A stretch of 64,000 bases of DNA from Halomonas sp. M4R1S46 (GCF_025725685.1 NZ_CP107008.1:3348001-3412000); one strand, 5' to 3'. Numbered from the stretch's first letter, positions 15,954 to 25,423 are shown. The notes: a model not told the origin generated them from the letters alone. Program-made: numbers and translations.

Positions 15954-17453
15954 ATGAATATCCACTTCGACGCGCGACTCGATGGTGAGCTGCCTCGCCG
16001 GGACAAGGCGGAGGTGCTCGCCAGCCTCCAGCAGGCCGCTCCCGGCCTGACCCTGCTCCATCGCGAGGAAGACCTGCATCCCTTCGAGTGCGATGGCCTG
16101 GCCGCCTATCGCGTGCTGCCCATGCTGGTGGCCCTGCCGGAGAGCCTCGACCAGGTAGAGGCCCTGCTCGAGGGCTGCCGGGAACTGGGCGTGCCGGTGG
16201 TCACCCGCGGCGCCGGTACCGGCCTCTCCGGGGGCGCCCTGCCCCTGGAGCAGGGTGTGCTGCTGGTGATGTCGCGCTTCAACCGGATCCTCGTCGTGGA
16301 CCCCGACGCCCGCACCGCCCGGGTCCAGCCCGGCGTGCGCAACCTGGCCATCTCCGAGGCCGCCGCCCCCCATGGGCTCTACTATGCGCCGGATCCCTCC
16401 TCGCAGATCGCCTGCTCGATCGGCGGCAACGTGGCGGAGAACGCCGGCGGCGTGCACTGCCTGAAGTACGGCCTGACCGTGCACAACGTGATGCAGGTCG
16501 AGATCATCACCATCGAGGGCGAACGCCTGACCCTCGGCAGCGAGGCCCTGGATGCCCCGGGCTTCGACCTGCTGGCCCTGATCAACGGCTCCGAGGGCAT
16601 GCTCGGGGTGGTCACCGAGATCACCGTCAAGCTGCTGCCCAAGCCGGAGACCGCCAAGGTGCTGATGGCCAGCTTCGACGACGTGGGCAAGGCCGGCCGC
16701 GCCGTGGGCGACATCATCGCCGCCGGCATCGTCCCCGGCGGCCTGGAGATGATGGACAACCTGGCGATCCGCGCCGCCGAGGACTTCATCCATGCCGGCT
16801 ACCCCGTCGAGGCGGAGGCCATCCTGCTGTGCGAGCTGGACGGCGTGGAGGCCGACGTCGACGACGACTGCGCCCGGGTGCGCGAGGTGCTCGAGGCGGC
16901 CGGCGCCACCGACATCCAGCAGGCCCACGACGAGGCCGAGCGCGCCCTGTTCTGGGCCGGGCGCAAGAACGCCTTCCCCGCGGTGGGCCGGATGTCGCCG
17001 GACTACTACTGCATGGACGGCACCATCCCGCGCCGCGAGTTGCCCCGCGTGCTGCAGGGCATCAGTGAGCTGTCCGAGCAGTTCGGCCTGCGGGTCGCCA
17101 ACGTCTTCCATGCCGGCGACGGCAACATGCACCCGCTGATCCTGTTCGATGCCAACCGCCCCGGCGAGCTGGAGCAGGCCGAGGACCTCGGCGGCAAGAT
17201 CCTCGAGCTGTGCGTCGAGGCCGGGGGCTCGATCACCGGCGAGCACGGCGTGGGCCGCGAGAAGATCAACCAGATGTGCGCCCAGTTCAGCAGTCGCGAG
17301 CTGACCACCTTCCACGCGGTGAAGGCGGCCTTCGACCCCGAGCGCCTGCTCAACCCGGGCAAGAACATCCCGACCCTGGCCCGCTGCGCCGAGTTCGGTG
17401 CCATGCACGTGCACGGCGGTGAACTGCCGCACCCCGAGCTGCCGCGTTTCTGA
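15954..17453 (+). CDS. glcD: Glycolate oxidase, FAD-linked subunit GlcD
   Basis: A 499-residue flavoprotein. The PCMH FAD-binding domain covers about residues 40-225 (VVTRGAGTGLSGGALPLEQG, SSQIACSIGGNVAENAGGVH, GSEGMLGVVTEITVKLLP). The C-terminal oxidase domain includes NVFHAGDGNMHPLILFD and the ITGEHGVGREK motif near the end. GlcD holds the flavin that oxidises glycolate (and often D-lactate) to glyoxylate (pyruvate). glcE starts 9 bases after its stop and glcF after that, so the three form one operon. The length matches the E. coli protein. Confidence 0.96.
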   Translation: MNIHFDARLDGELPRRDKAEVLASLQQAAPGLTLLHREEDLHPFECDGLAAYRVLPMLVALPESLDQVEALLEGCRELGVPVVTRGAGTGLSGGALPLEQGVLLVMSRFNRILVVDPDARTARVQPGVRNLAISEAAAPHGLYYAPDPSSQIACSIGGNVAENAGGVHCLKYGLTVHNVMQVEIITIEGERLTLGSEALDAPGFDLLALINGSEGMLGVVTEITVKLLPKPETAKVLMASFDDVGKAGRAVGDIIAAGIVPGGLEMMDNLAIRAAEDFIHAGYPVEAEAILLCELDGVEADVDDDCARVREVLEAAGATDIQQAHDEAERALFWAGRKNAFPAVGRMSPDYYCMDGTIPRRELPRVLQGISELSEQFGLRVANVFHAGDGNMHPLILFDANRPGELEQAEDLGGKILELCVEAGGSITGEHGVGREKINQMCAQFSSRELTTFHAVKAAFDPERLLNPGKNIPTLARCAEFGAMHVHGGELPHPELPRF

Positions 17454-17462
17454 GGAGTCACC

Positions 17463-18551
17463 ATGGCCAACACCACGAACCCGACCCGGGACCGGGATAT
17501 CAGCGAGGGCCTGGGAGAGCGCATCCGGCAGGCCGGCGTGGACGGCACGCCGCTGCGCATCGTCGGCGGCGACACCAAGGCCTTCTATGGCCGCCCGGTG
17601 GAGGGCGAGGCCCTCTCCACCCGCGAACACCGCGGCATCACCCGCTATGACCCGGTGGAACTGATCGTCTCGGTGCGTGCCGGCACACCGCTGGCCGAGC
17701 TCGAGGCGGCGCTGGCCGAGCACGGCCAGATGCTGCCCTTCGAGCCGCCCCACTTCGGCGACGCCGCCACCGTCGGCGGCATGGCCGCCACCGGCCTGTC
17801 CGGCCCGCGACGCCCCTGGGCCGGCGCCGTGCGCGACTTCGTGCTGGGCGCCCGGGTGATCACCCATGCCGGGGACGAGCAGCGCTTCGGTGGCGAGGTG
17901 ATGAAGAACGTCGCCGGCTACGACCTCTCCCGGCTGATGGTCGGCGCCCAGGGCAGCCTGGGCCTGCTCACCGAAGTCACCCTCAAGGTGCTGCCCAGGC
18001 CGTCGGCCAGCCACAGCCTGCGCCTCGAGATGCCCCTGGACCAGGCCCGCCAGCGCCTGGCCGAGTGGGGGCGCCAGCCCTTGCCGCTGACCGCCGCCGC
18101 CTGGCAGGCCGGCGCCCTGCACCTGCGACTGGAGGGCGGCCCCGGCTCGGTGGCCGCCACCCGCGAGCGTCTCGGCGGCGAGGCGCTCGCGGCCGACTTC
18201 TGGGACGCACTGCGCGAGCAGCGCCTGGCCTTCTTTTCCGGTGACGACGCTCGCCCGCTGTGGAGGCTCTCGCTCCCCCAGCGGGCGCGGCTGGAGGCCG
18301 AGGGCCTCGACGAGGAGGTCATGCTCCACGACTGGGCCGGCGCCCAGCGCTGGCTGCGCAGCGAGCTGCCCGCCGAGACCCTGCGCGAGGTCTGCGCCAG
18401 CGTCGGCGGGCATGCCACCTGCCTGACCCCGGGCGCCGCCGCCCCCTTCTCCCCGCTGGCCCCGGGGATGGCGAAGTACCATCGCCGCCTCAAGGCCGAG
18501 CTGGACCCGAAGGGCATCTTCAACCCGGGCCGACTCTACGCGGAGCTATGA
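17463..18551 (+). CDS. glcE: Glycolate oxidase subunit GlcE
   Basis: A 362-residue second FAD-binding subunit. The PCMH domain is visible as LRIVGGDTKAFYGRPVEGEA, PPHFGDAATVGGMAATGLSG, and EVMKNVAGYDLSRLMVGAQG with LGLLTEVTLKVLP after it. It ends with GIFNPGRLYAEL, the usual tail. It starts 9 bases after glcD and glcF begins one base after its stop. GlcE is required with GlcD and GlcF for glycolate oxidase activity at the inner membrane. GAGGAG overlaps the glcD stop and serves as ribosome site. Confidence 0.95.
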   Translation: MANTTNPTRDRDISEGLGERIRQAGVDGTPLRIVGGDTKAFYGRPVEGEALSTREHRGITRYDPVELIVSVRAGTPLAELEAALAEHGQMLPFEPPHFGDAATVGGMAATGLSGPRRPWAGAVRDFVLGARVITHAGDEQRFGGEVMKNVAGYDLSRLMVGAQGSLGLLTEVTLKVLPRPSASHSLRLEMPLDQARQRLAEWGRQPLPLTAAAWQAGALHLRLEGGPGSVAATRERLGGEALAADFWDALREQRLAFFSGDDARPLWRLSLPQRARLEAEGLDEEVMLHDWAGAQRWLRSELPAETLREVCASVGGHATCLTPGAAAPFSPLAPGMAKYHRRLKAELDPKGIFNPGRLYAEL

Positions 18552-18552
18552 G

Positions 18553-19782
18553 ATGCAGACGCACTTCACCGAACAGGATCTCCAGCAGCCACATATCCGC
18601 GAGGCCGACCGCGTGCTGCGCACCTGTGTGCACTGCGGCTTCTGCAATGCCACCTGCCCCACCTACCAGCTGCTGGGCGACGAGCGTGACGGCCCGCGCG
18701 GGCGCATCTACCTGATGAAGCAGATGCTGGAGAATCCCGACGACGACAACGTCACCGAGGAAACCCGGCTGCACCTGGATCGCTGCCTCACCTGCCGCAA
18801 CTGCGAGACCACCTGTCCGTCCGGGGTGGAATACCACAAGCTGCTCGACATCGGCCGCGCCGAGATCGAGCGGCGGGTGCCGCGCTCCGTCCCCGACCGC
18901 GCGCTGCGCCTCGGGCTGCGCAAGGCGTTGGTGGACCCCGCTCGCTTCAAGGCGCTGCTCAGGATGGGCCAGGTGTTCCGCCCCCTGGTGCCGGGCACCC
19001 TCCGCAGCAAGATGCCGCCGGTCCCGGTGGACGCCGGCACGCGTCCCGAGGGCGGCCGCCATACACGGCAGATGCTGATCCTCGAGGGCTGCGTGCAGCC
19101 GGGCCTGTCGCCCAACACCAATGCCGCCACCGCCCGGGTCCTCGACCGCCTCGGCATCGGCCTGACCCCGGCCCCGGAGGCCGGCTGCTGCGGGGCCATC
19201 GACTACCACCTCAACGCCCAGGAGGCCGGGCGGGCCCGCATGCGCGCCAACATCGACGCCTGGTGGCCACATATCGAGGCCGGCTGCGAAGCCATCGTGC
19301 AGACCGCCAGCGGCTGCGGGGCGATGGTCAAGGAGTACGGCGAGGTGCTGGCCGACGATCCCGACTACGTCGAGAAGGCCGAGCGCATCAGTGCCCTGGC
19401 CAAGGACCTGGTGGAGATCCTGCGCGAGGAGAACCTGGAGCGCCTGACCCTGCGCGAGCACAAGCGCCTGGCCTTCCATTGCCCCTGTACCCTGCAGCAC
19501 GCCCAGAAGCTCGGCGGCAGCGTCGACGCCCTGCTGGCCCGACTCGGCTTCCCGCTGACGCCGGTGCAGGACGCCCACCTCTGCTGCGGCTCGGCGGGCA
19601 CCTACTCCGTGACCCAGCCGGAACTCGCCACCCAGCTGCGCGACAACAAGCTCGATGCCCTGGAAGCGGGCAGTCCAGAGGTGATCGTGACAGCGAATAT
19701 CGGCTGCCAGACCCACCTGGCCGGCGCGGGTCGCACCCCGGTGCGCCACTGGATCGAGATCGTCGACGAGGCGATCGCATGA
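18553..19782 (+). CDS. glcF: Glycolate oxidase iron-sulfur subunit GlcF, altered 3' end
   Basis: A 409-residue iron-sulfur protein. Two 4Fe-4S motifs are CVHCGFCNATCP (about residue 20) and CLTCRNCETTCP (about 80). Two CCG domains follow (GCCGAIDYHLNAQEAG and LCCGSAGTYSVTQPELA). It carries electrons from GlcDE to the quinone pool. Its last segment, from GCQTHLAGAGRTPVRHWIEI on, is repeated four more times downstream in 103-base units. The last copy stays open to 20260, one base before glcG, so the ancestral protein probably ended there with about 25 more residues. The present form ends in DEAIA. Confidence 0.93.
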   Translation: MQTHFTEQDLQQPHIREADRVLRTCVHCGFCNATCPTYQLLGDERDGPRGRIYLMKQMLENPDDDNVTEETRLHLDRCLTCRNCETTCPSGVEYHKLLDIGRAEIERRVPRSVPDRALRLGLRKALVDPARFKALLRMGQVFRPLVPGTLRSKMPPVPVDAGTRPEGGRHTRQMLILEGCVQPGLSPNTNAATARVLDRLGIGLTPAPEAGCCGAIDYHLNAQEAGRARMRANIDAWWPHIEAGCEAIVQTASGCGAMVKEYGEVLADDPDYVEKAERISALAKDLVEILREENLERLTLREHKRLAFHCPCTLQHAQKLGGSVDALLARLGFPLTPVQDAHLCCGSAGTYSVTQPELATQLRDNKLDALEAGSPEVIVTANIGCQTHLAGAGRTPVRHWIEIVDEAIA

Positions 19783-20190
19783 TCGCGACAGCGCTTATAC
19801 ATTCAGCTGCCAGACCCACCTGGCCGGCGCGGGTCGCACCCCGGTGCGCCACTGGATCGAGATCGTCGACGAGGCGATCACATGATCGCGACAGCGCTTA
19901 TACATTCAACTGCCAGACCCACCTGGCCGGCGCGGGTCGCACCCCGGTGCGCCACTGGATCGAGATCGTCGACGAGGCGATCACATGATCGCGACAGCGC
20001 TTATACATTCAGCTGCCAGACCCACCTGGCCGGCGCGGGTCGCACCCCGGTGCGCCACTGGATCGAGATCGTCGACGAGGCGATCACATGATCGCGACAG
20101 CGCTTATACATTCAGCTGCCAGACCCACCTGGCCGGCGCGGGTCGCACCCCGGTGCGCCACTGGATCGAGATCGTCGATGAGGTGCTGGA
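19779..20190 (+). repeat. Four 103-bp tandem copies of the glcF 3' end
   Basis: Units begin at 19779, 19882, 19985 and 20088, each starting ATGATCGCGACAGCGCTTAT. They are copies of the last 98 bases of glcF (19681-19778) with a changed, five-bases-longer linker. Copies differ from one another at very few places (for example TTCAACTG against TTCAGCTG). The last loses identity near 20179. Because 103 is not a multiple of three, the frame shifts by one at each unit. Junctions carry the inverted repeat CGATCACATGATCG. Recent amplification is the simplest reading. Confidence 0.95.
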
Positions 20191-20261
20191 GCGCACCTCG
20201 TCCCCCGAGCACTCGAGTGCCACGTCTGAAACCCAAGAACTAGACCCTGAAGGAGAGTGAC

Positions 20262-20663
20262 ATGAAGACCAAGTGCATCCTGGGCCTCAACGAGGTCAAC
20301 GCCATTCTGGACGCCGCTCAACGAGAGGCGGAGCGGAACCACTGGAACATCACCGTCTCGATCGTCGACGACAGCGGCGAGCTGCTCGGCCTGCGCCGTC
20401 TGGATGGAGCCTCGCCGATGACGGCCAAGATCAGCGCCCAGAAGGCCCGCACCGCCGCGTTCAGCCACAAGGAGACCCAGTTCTTCGAGGAGATGATCAA
20501 TAACGGTCGCACCGCCTTCCTCTCCGCCCCCTTGGAGGGGCTCCTGGAGGGCGGCGTACCGGTGGTTATCGATGGCCAGGTGATCGGCGCCGTAGGCGTT
20601 TCCGGCGTCAAGGCCGACCAGGACGCCCAGGTAGCGAAGGCCGCGGTGGCAACCCTGGCCTGA
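20262..20663 (+). CDS. glcG: GlcG/HbpS family protein
   Basis: A 133-residue protein of the GlcG/HbpS fold: LNEVNAILDAAQREAERNHW, then TVSIVDDSGELLGLRRLDGA, PMTAKISAQKARTAAF and the GGVPVVIDGQVIGAVGVSG block. Members bind heme or cobalamin-like ligands or have unknown roles, and GlcG is a regular partner of glycolate oxidase operons. GAAGGAG lies just before the start and overlaps the stop of the frame running through the last glcF repeat. That places glcG one base after the probable ancestral glcF stop. A terminator follows. Confidence 0.92.
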   Translation: MKTKCILGLNEVNAILDAAQREAERNHWNITVSIVDDSGELLGLRRLDGASPMTAKISAQKARTAAFSHKETQFFEEMINNGRTAFLSAPLEGLLEGGVPVVIDGQVIGAVGVSGVKADQDAQVAKAAVATLA

Positions 20664-20688
20664 TCCCTGTCCCCGGCATGTCCTCGAA

Positions 20689-20709
20689 CCCCGGCGCCGC
20701 CGGGGTTTT
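20689..20709 (+). terminator. Terminator of the glc operon
   Basis: CCCCGGC and GCCGGGG arms with a GCC loop are followed by TTTT, 25 bases after the glcG stop. Good rho-independent terminator. Confidence 0.75.
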
Positions 20710-20742
20710 CGTTGGCGCACACCGGCGGCCCGGCCTCTCGCC

Positions 20743-21636
20743 TCAATTGGACAGCACCCAGTCCTGGAAGGCCTGCTTGGCGGGGCTGCGGTCCTCCGGG
20801 TGGACATCGATCATGCCGTAGCCGTTGGGGGTCCTCAGGTTCAGCCCCTCCAGTCCCACCAGCATGCCACGCTCGAGCAGGTCATCGACCAGCCCCCGCC
20901 AGCCGAGCGCGACCCCCTGCCCGGCGATCGCCGCCTGCACCAGCAGCGTATAGTTGTTGAAGATCAGCTCCGACGGGGCCTGATGGACTTGTCCTCCCAG
21001 CCGCTCGAAGTAGCCCGGCCAATCCAGCCAGCTCTGGCCCTGGTCGGCGGTCAACGTCAGCAGCGGCACCTCGCTCAGGCGTGCCAGGTCGTCGATCGGG
21101 CCGAACTCCTCCAGGAAGCCGGGGCTGCACACCGGAAACACCTCCTCGTCGAGCAACCGAGGCACCCCTTCCAGGCCCCGCCGGTCGCCGAACACGATGG
21201 CGATATCGACTTCCTGCCCCCGCCAGTCGAAGACGCCCTGGTTGGTCATGATCCGCACGTCGATATGCGGGTGCCGTTCACGGAAGGCCGGCAGGCGAGG
21301 CAACAGCCAGTACGAGGCCAGCGAGAAATCGGTGAGTATGGTCAGCCGCGGGTTGCGATGGCGCTGCTGCAGACGATCGATCGTCTTCTCGATGGTCGCG
21401 AACCCCTCCTGGACGGCTCCGAACAGGGCCTGTCCCGGCTCGGTCAGCCGCACGCCGCGATAGACGCGATCGAACAGCCGCAGGCCGAGCTGCTCCTCGA
21501 GCCCCCGCACCTGCTGGCTGACGGCCGACTGGGTGGAACGCAGCTCCTCCGCCGCCGCGGTAAAGCTCAGATGGCGGGCCGCCGACTCGAAGACCCGCAG
21601 GCCGTTGGGCGACACTCGCCTACTCGTCAATGACAT
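20743..21636 (-). CDS. LysR family regulator, likely of choline sulfate use
   Basis: A 297-residue LysR protein: helix-turn-helix at about residues 10-65 (GLRVFESAARHLSFTAAAEEL, STQSAVSQQVRGLEEQLG) followed by a periplasmic-binding-like effector domain (LTILTDFSLASYWLLPRLPA). It looks like GcvA-type members. ATG 21636 is preferred to the TTG at 21654 on codon grounds; neither has a strong ribosome site. It is divergent from betC with 113 bases between, the classic place for a LysR regulator of that gene. The effector is probably choline or choline sulfate, by inference. Confidence 0.88.
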   Translation of the reverse strand: MSLTSRRVSPNGLRVFESAARHLSFTAAAEELRSTQSAVSQQVRGLEEQLGLRLFDRVYRGVRLTEPGQALFGAVQEGFATIEKTIDRLQQRHRNPRLTILTDFSLASYWLLPRLPAFRERHPHIDVRIMTNQGVFDWRGQEVDIAIVFGDRRGLEGVPRLLDEEVFPVCSPGFLEEFGPIDDLARLSEVPLLTLTADQGQSWLDWPGYFERLGGQVHQAPSELIFNNYTLLVQAAIAGQGVALGWRGLVDDLLERGMLVGLEGLNLRTPNGYGMIDVHPEDRSPAKQAFQDWVLSN

Positions 21637-21749
21637 TAGTACAAATAATCCCAATCATAAAAAATCACCGTGTTTACAGGGCACAAGATTAGCAGAGAGA
21701 CTGGGGCAAGCTTCGCCACCCACCCCTGACAACGCATGGGAGCCCCCCG

Positions 21750-23279
21750 ATGACCGATAAGCAGCCGAATATCCTGTTCCTCATGGCGGATCAGATGGCC
21801 GCTCCGTCGCTGCCCTTCTATGGCCACAAGGTCACCAAGACCCCGAATCTCTCCCGCCTGGCCGAAGAAGGCGTGGTCTTCGACTCGGCCTACTGCAACA
21901 GCCCGCTATGCGCGCCATCGCGCTTCGTCCTGATGGCCGGCCAGTTGCCCTCGCGGATCGGCGCTTTCGACAACGCTTCCGAGCTGGCCGCCGAAACGCC
22001 CACCTTCGCCCACTACCTGCGTGACGCCGGCTACCTGACAGCACTATCCGGCAAGATGCACTTCTGCGGCCCGGACCAGCTCCACGGTTTCGAACAACGC
22101 CTGACCAGCGACATCTACCCGGCCGACTTCGGCTGGTACGTCGACTGGGAGAACTTCGAGAAGCGCCCGAGCTATTACCACAACATGTCCTCGGTCACCC
22201 AGGCCGGGCCCTGCGTGCGCTCCAACCAGCTCGACTTCGATGACGAGGTGACCTTCCGCGCCCAGCGCTTCCTCTACGACTATGCGCGCAGTGACAAGGA
22301 CCGCCCCTTCTGCCTGACGGTCTCGCTGACCCACCCCCACGACCCCTACACCATTCCGCAGGAGTACTGGGACCGCTACGAGCATGACGAGATCGACATG
22401 CCCGAGGTGCCCTACTCGCGCGAGCTGATGGACCCGCACTCCAAGCGTCTGCGTCACGTCTACCAGTGCGACGAGGACACCATCAACGACGAGCAGATCC
22501 GTAATGCGCGCCGGGCCTATTACGGGGCCATCAGCTACGTCGACGACCAGCTCGGCAAGGTGCTTCAGGCCCTTGAGGACAGCGGCCTTGCCGAGGACAC
22601 CATCATCGTCTTCTCCGGCGACCACGGCGACATGCTCGGCGAGCGGGGCCTGTGGTACAAGATGAGCTGGTTCGAAGGCTCCGCCCGGGTGCCGATGATC
22701 GTGCATGCGCCGGGTCGCTTCACCGCCGGCCGGGTCAAGCAGTCCGTCTCCACCATGGACCTGCTGCCGACCTTCAGCGAGTGGGCCAATGACGGCCAGG
22801 CCCCGCAGTATGCGGTGCCCATCGATGGCCGCAGCCTGAACCCGCACCTGACCGGTACGGGCGGCCATGACGAGGTGATCGGCCAATACTGCGGCGAAGG
22901 CGCCATCGCCCCGCTGCTGATGATCCGCCGGGGACGCTACAAGTTCGTCCATTCCGCGCCGGACCCCGACCAGCTGTTCGACCTCGAGGCCGACCCGCAG
23001 GAACTGACCAACCTGGCAGAAAACCCGGAGCATCAGGACCTGCGCAAGCAGTTCCGCGACGAGGTGGCAAGCCGCTGGGACATCGAGAAGCTGCACCAGG
23101 AGGTGCTCGACAGCCAGCGGCGCCGCAAGCTGGTCGCCCGCGCCAACATGAAGGGCAAGGTGACTCCCTGGGATCACCAGCCGTTCTTCGATGCCAGCGT
23201 CCAGTACATGCGCAACACCATCGACCTGGATGACCTCGAGGCGCGTTCCCGCTTCCCGCATGTGACCGACGATCGGTAA
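21750..23279 (+). CDS. betC: Choline-sulfatase
   Basis: A 509-residue type I sulfatase. The formylglycine signature is C54-A-P-S-R (NSPLCAPSR); metal-site residues appear in NILFLMADQM and FSGDHGDMLGE. The choline-sulfatase C-terminal part is present (YMRNTIDLDDLEARSRFP near the end). It hydrolyses choline-O-sulfate to choline and sulfate, feeding glycine betaine synthesis or carbon supply. No signal peptide is visible, so the substrate must be imported. The LysR gene is divergent and a BCCT carrier lies downstream. A SulP remnant overlaps its stop. Confidence 0.95.
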   Translation: MTDKQPNILFLMADQMAAPSLPFYGHKVTKTPNLSRLAEEGVVFDSAYCNSPLCAPSRFVLMAGQLPSRIGAFDNASELAAETPTFAHYLRDAGYLTALSGKMHFCGPDQLHGFEQRLTSDIYPADFGWYVDWENFEKRPSYYHNMSSVTQAGPCVRSNQLDFDDEVTFRAQRFLYDYARSDKDRPFCLTVSLTHPHDPYTIPQEYWDRYEHDEIDMPEVPYSRELMDPHSKRLRHVYQCDEDTINDEQIRNARRAYYGAISYVDDQLGKVLQALEDSGLAEDTIIVFSGDHGDMLGERGLWYKMSWFEGSARVPMIVHAPGRFTAGRVKQSVSTMDLLPTFSEWANDGQAPQYAVPIDGRSLNPHLTGTGGHDEVIGQYCGEGAIAPLLMIRRGRYKFVHSAPDPDQLFDLEADPQELTNLAENPEHQDLRKQFRDEVASRWDIEKLHQEVLDSQRRRKLVARANMKGKVTPWDHQPFFDASVQYMRNTIDLDDLEARSRFPHVTDDR

Positions 23280-23539
23280 TGCCGATGCCGTCGCTCGCTC
23301 GCGAATCGCCGACGAGCCAGCGCAGCCAGCAGCGCTGGCTGCCCTTCCTTGGCTGGATGCGGCACCAGCCCCCGGTGCACCGCGACGCCATGGCTGGCCT
23401 GACCGGTACCGTGCTGATGATCCTTCAGGGGGGGACCGATGACCTGCTCGCCTGGCTCAAGCCCGATGTCGCGGCCCGTCTGACACGCGCGACTCTGCTC
23501 CACAATGATCAGATACATGACAACGTGATAACAATGTAA
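23279..23539 (+). pseudogene. Truncated SulP-type anion transporter
   Basis: An 86-codon frame begins at the ATG overlapping the betC stop (TAATG). Residues about 18-50 (QRWLPFLGWMRH, then RDAMAGLTGTVLMILQG) match the conserved N-terminus of SulP sulfate transporters, where a PFL-W segment is followed by D-x-x-AGLTV-x-x-x-x-PQ. The expected ten or more membrane helices are missing; the frame ends after LTRATLLHNDQ. SulP genes next to betC would dispose of the released sulfate, so this is most likely a deletion relic. About 220 bases without a convincing gene follow, to 23760. Confidence 0.6.
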
Positions 23540-23760
23540 GAGGCGATCCCCATGGCACAACGTCACACGCAACCCGAGCGGGCGCATGGACCGCCCCCAC
23601 CGCCGTCTTACCCGGATCGGCCCGGATCGATACCCGGACCGTCATCGACCACCCCATGGCCCCCTTCCATGCCGACTGGACCGGACCGCCGTATCCAGGG
23701 CCATGCAAGCATAAGGAAAACCCTGAACTTTCATAAATTTATAATAAGGAGAGGCATATC

Positions 23761-25401
23761 ATGAGTAGCCCAAGCAAATCGGCATCGCCCCCGGTGTCCA
23801 GCGACATGCAAACGGATTACACCGTCGGCCAGGACAATATCGAAGGCCAACTGGGGCCCTTCGACTTCGATATCCACAACCGGGTCTTCGTCGTCTCGGC
23901 GCTCGCCTCGGTGCTGTTCATTGTGCTCACCCTGGTGTTTCCGGAGCGGGCGGGGAGCATCTTCCAGTCCATCGTCGCCTTCTCCACCGGGACGCTGGAC
24001 TGGTACTTCATGATCGTGGTGGATTTCTTCATCCTGTTCTGCCTGGCGCTCGTCGTCCTGCCCTATGGGAAGGTCCGGTTGGGCGGCCCCGATGCCCGAC
24101 CGGAGCACGGTTATCTGTCCTGGTTCGCCATGCTGTTCGCCGCCGGCATCGGCATCGGCCTGCTGTTCTTCGGTGTGCTGGAGCCGGTCTATCATGCCAA
24201 CGTCTCCCTGCCATTGGGCATTGCCTCGCCGTTCGGGGCCGATGGCGAACTGAACCCGGAGGCCATTCCCGAAGCCACCGCCCTGGGCATTGCCGGCACC
24301 TATCTTCATTGGGGCATCCATGGCTGGGCCGTCTATGTGGTGATGGCCCTGGCCCTGAGCATCTTTACCTATAACAAGGGCCTGCCCTTCTCCATCCGCT
24401 CGGCGTTCTTCCCGATCCTCGGCGATCGCGTCTGGGGTTGGCCGGGACATCTGATCGACATCCTGGCGGTGTTTTCCACCCTGTTCGGTCTGGCCACGTC
24501 GCTCGGGCTCGGCGCCCAGCAGGCCAATGCGGGGATGAATTTCGTCTTCGGCCTGGACGTCAACACCACCACCCAGGTCATCGTCATCGTGCTGGTGACG
24601 GCGGTGGCCCTGGTGTCGGTCTGGCGCGGGCTCGAGGGCGGTGTGAAGAAGCTCTCCGAGATCAACATGATCATGGCCGTCTTGTTCTTCTTCTTCGTGC
24701 TGTTCGCCGGCCCGACCCTGGTGGCCCTGAACGGCTTCTGGACGGGGCTTTCGACCTATGTGACGGACTTCATCCCCTTGTCGGCGCCCTTCGGTCGTGA
24801 CGATGATGCCTATCGCCAGGCCTGGACGATCTTCTACTGGGCCTGGTGGGTCAGTTGGGCACCGTTCGTCGGCATGTTCATCGCCCGGGTGTCGCGGGGT
24901 CGCACGGTTCGGGAATTCGTGGTCTGCGTGCTGTTGATTCCCAGCCTGTTCATCTTCATCTGGATGGGCGTCTTCGGCGCCACCGCGCTCGATCAGCTCT
25001 ATGCCGACCCCGCCAACAGCCTGGTCAAGGACTATGTGATCGACAATTACAGCCCCGAGCTGTCGCTGTTCGGCATGCTGAATGAACTGCCGCTGTCGGG
25101 CCTGATGTCCACCCTCGGCATCATTCTGGCGTTGATCTTCTTCGTCACCTCGTCCGATTCCGGCTCGCTGGTGATCGATACCATCACCGCCGGCGGCAAG
25201 GTCGACGCACCCCGGCCCCAGCGCATGTTCTGGGCCACGGTGGAGGGCCTGATCGCCATCGTGCTGCTGATCGGCGGCGGCCTGTCGGCGCTGCAGGCGG
25301 GGGTGACGGCGACGGCGATTCCGTTCTCCGTCGTGATGCTGCTGATGTGCTACACCATCATCAAGGCGCTGAATGGCGAGCTGCGCTTGCGGCGCAGCTG
25401 A
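23761..25401 (+). CDS. BCCT family betaine/choline transporter
   Basis: A 546-residue carrier with twelve membrane helices and a long polar N-terminus of about 45 residues. The BCCT signature is the tryptophan-rich FYWAWWVSWAPFVGMFIARV, followed by SRGRTVREF. FAAGIGIGLLFFGVLEPVYH and FFVTSSDSGSLVIDTITAGG are further family blocks. It imports choline, glycine betaine, carnitine or a related quaternary amine. Its position after betC suggests choline or choline sulfate. The C-terminal tail is short, so osmotic sensing of the BetP kind is unlikely. AAGGAGAG precedes the start. Confidence 0.93.
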   Translation: MSSPSKSASPPVSSDMQTDYTVGQDNIEGQLGPFDFDIHNRVFVVSALASVLFIVLTLVFPERAGSIFQSIVAFSTGTLDWYFMIVVDFFILFCLALVVLPYGKVRLGGPDARPEHGYLSWFAMLFAAGIGIGLLFFGVLEPVYHANVSLPLGIASPFGADGELNPEAIPEATALGIAGTYLHWGIHGWAVYVVMALALSIFTYNKGLPFSIRSAFFPILGDRVWGWPGHLIDILAVFSTLFGLATSLGLGAQQANAGMNFVFGLDVNTTTQVIVIVLVTAVALVSVWRGLEGGVKKLSEINMIMAVLFFFFVLFAGPTLVALNGFWTGLSTYVTDFIPLSAPFGRDDDAYRQAWTIFYWAWWVSWAPFVGMFIARVSRGRTVREFVVCVLLIPSLFIFIWMGVFGATALDQLYADPANSLVKDYVIDNYSPELSLFGMLNELPLSGLMSTLGIILALIFFVTSSDSGSLVIDTITAGGKVDAPRPQRMFWATVEGLIAIVLLIGGGLSALQAGVTATAIPFSVVMLLMCYTIIKALNGELRLRRS

Positions 25402-25423
25402 AGAAGCAACGTCCAACGTGACT

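Noticed and set aside
19681..20190. Regular repeats that might be a CRISPR array
   Set aside because: The unit is 103 bases and nearly identical over its whole length, with no variable spacers. It is a copy of coding sequence from glcF.
23552..23764. A 70-codon frame between the SulP relic and the BCCT gene
   Set aside because: Proline-rich, no recognisable family, poor ribosome site and overlap with the BCCT ribosome region.
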